6,908 bases of DNA, taken from assembly GCA_031273405.1 (NCBI GenBank), contig JAISRW010000015.1:1-6908 (forward strand), in the 5' to 3' direction. Of the stretch, positions 6,216 through 6,908 are shown piece by piece. The first letter of the stretch is position 1. Each line of letters begins with the position of its first letter. This DNA comes from Treponema sp. (GTDB lineage Bacteria > Spirochaetota > Spirochaetia > Treponematales > Breznakiellaceae). A program made the translations under genes and the position numbers. The notes beneath the pieces were generated by a model. The model saw only the letters and a program-made list of their open reading frames with translations. It ran no database searches and was not told the origin of the DNA.

Positions 6216-6250
6216 TCCGTAAATCCTTATATTATAACAACTTACAATAT

Positions 6251-6281
6251 TTGACTTTCCGGCGGGGCGCCGGGAGGTCAA
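6251..6281. other. 14-bp hairpin between tRNA-Ala and the integrase
   Basis: TTGACTTTCCGGCG (6251-6264) pairs fully with CGCCGGGAGGTCAA (6268-6281), including two G-U pairs, around a GGG loop. It is 35 bases past the tRNA and 29 before the integrase start. No U-run follows directly, so a terminator is possible but not classical. Position in the spacer between tRNA and integrase also fits an arm-type integrase or excisionase binding site. Confidence 0.6.
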
Positions 6282-6310
6282 GTAAAGGTTAAGTTTCTTT
6301 AGGAGGAGCT

Positions 6311-6908
6311 ATGGATTACCACGTTTTTAAAAAGGCAAAAAAGTTAAAAAACGGGAAAACCGTCAAAAAATGGTATTATTAGAGCTTTTCCCAAAACTCG
6401 GTTAGTGCGAACCTCCGGCTCGATGGGAAAAGCTTCCGACTACAACAAGAAAGGAACCCCGGATAATCCCAAATTCAGAATCGTTTTTTTAGCCGATTTG
6501 GCCCTCACAAAGATGCGGGATTATCTTGACCGGAATGAGGATTAGACCCGGATGATTTTGTCTTTAGCAAAGAAAAGGGGAAACCCCTTAGAAGTGAATA
6601 TGCCGAGGCTGTCTTTGACCAGACCCTGATAAAGGCAGGGCTGGCTATCGATCTTAAAAAAACAAGGCTTGAGGCGAAAAAAGTCATAAAAGAGGGGAAA
6701 AATCCAGCCCCTTTCCCTGTTTTTAAAAATACCGATTACCTAAAACAGGACATTTATGTCAAAAACGGACGGAAACTTGCGCCTCATTCCTTGCGGTACA
6801 CCTACGTTTCCCGTATGCGCCGGGAATTATCGGCGGAGGAATTACAGCCTATGACCGGCCATACATCCGCCGAATATGGTTGACTATTACAACCGCAAAA
6901 TCCTGGCC
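6311..6908 (+). pseudogene. broken tyrosine recombinase (phage-type integrase)
   Basis: Three pieces of one integrase remain. The first is a 23-residue N-terminus (6311-6382, start MDYHVFKKAKKLKNGKTV, after AGGAGG at 6301-6306), ended by TAG. The second is a C-terminal part from about 6438 (DYNKKGTPDNPKFRIVFLAD) that runs to a stop at 6543-6545. The third continues in another frame from 6542 (LDPDDFVFSKEKGKPL) to TGA 6881-6883. One missing base near 6541 and one extra T near 6875 explain the two shifts. Beyond the second shift the frame reads MVDYYNRKILA to the window edge. The catalytic motifs HSLR (6785-6796), TGH (from 6854) and the nucleophile Tyr in DYY are present, but the Tyr is out of frame. 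The middle, including the first catalytic Arg, is absent and a foldback repeat lies in its place. The region is more AT-rich than its neighbours. It is non-functional as read; sequencing error could explain a single shift, but not the missing middle. Confidence 0.88.
6380..6436 (+). repeat. foldback repeat element, copy 3 (inside the integrase remnant)
   Basis: AGCTTTTCCC (6383-6392) is a perfect 10-bp inverted repeat of GGGAAAAGCT (6425-6434). The 32-base loop includes AAAACTCGGTTAG, shared exactly with copy 1, and the inner CGAACC-TCC-GGCTCG hairpin, which has one A-C mismatch. Its first bases supply the TAG that ends the N-terminal integrase piece, and integrase coding resumes directly after its 3' arm. 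It therefore sits exactly at the junction of the deletion. Confidence 0.85.

Noticed and set aside
6505..6687. 60-codon minus-strand frame in the integrase region
   Set aside because: It overlaps the integrase remnant, whose + strand pieces are recognisable. It has no family signal.

Overview
The window looks like part of a spirochaete chromosome, most likely a host-associated (termite-gut type) treponeme. The reasons are a DUF4954-family protein of the kind found in Treponema, a hypothetical protein of a type I associate with treponeme genomes (its conserved start is MARRDYIPS and its end is SAVIP), spacer arrays of 21-bp GGGGAC..GTCCCC repeats, and an integrase of the Treponema type (start MDYHVFKKAKKLKNGKTV). 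This assignment comes from recognition, not from a database search. Most of the window is GC-rich. The last 600 bases are clearly more AT-rich.

Layout, left to right. (a) Positions 1-105 are the end of a 21-bp palindromic tandem repeat array that runs off the left edge. It leads into a 234-aa conserved hypothetical gene (167-871). (b) A foldback repeat lies on that gene's stop codon (869-926), followed by a structured, gene-free leader (931-1096). (c) A likely operon reads in one direction: a secreted or lipoprotein-type TPR protein (1097-2047), a DUF4954 left-handed beta-helix protein (2066-4258) and an MgtC/SapB-family membrane protein (4261-4947). The gaps are 18 and 2 bases. (d) A second foldback sits on the mgtC-like stop codon. 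It is followed by an NYN-domain plus cold-shock-domain protein (5014-5955), which is a predicted RNA-binding nuclease. (e) A tRNA-Ala(CGC) gene with its own promoter (6036-6215) is followed by a broken tyrosine recombinase gene (6311 to the right edge). The third foldback copy replaces the middle of the recombinase. This region looks like the decayed edge of an integrated element at a tRNA gene.

All protein genes, the tRNA and the integrase remnant are on the + strand. The TPR protein, the beta-helix protein and the MgtC-like protein probably share a transcript, and the envelope theme (exported TPR protein, inner-membrane protein) is weakly consistent. No direct functional link can be read from the sequence. 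I do not see a complete new defence or mobile system. The most unusual material is the set of repeats: the palindromic 21-mer array, the stop-codon-hugging foldback family, and the 102-bp TPR minisatellite with a fused half-unit.
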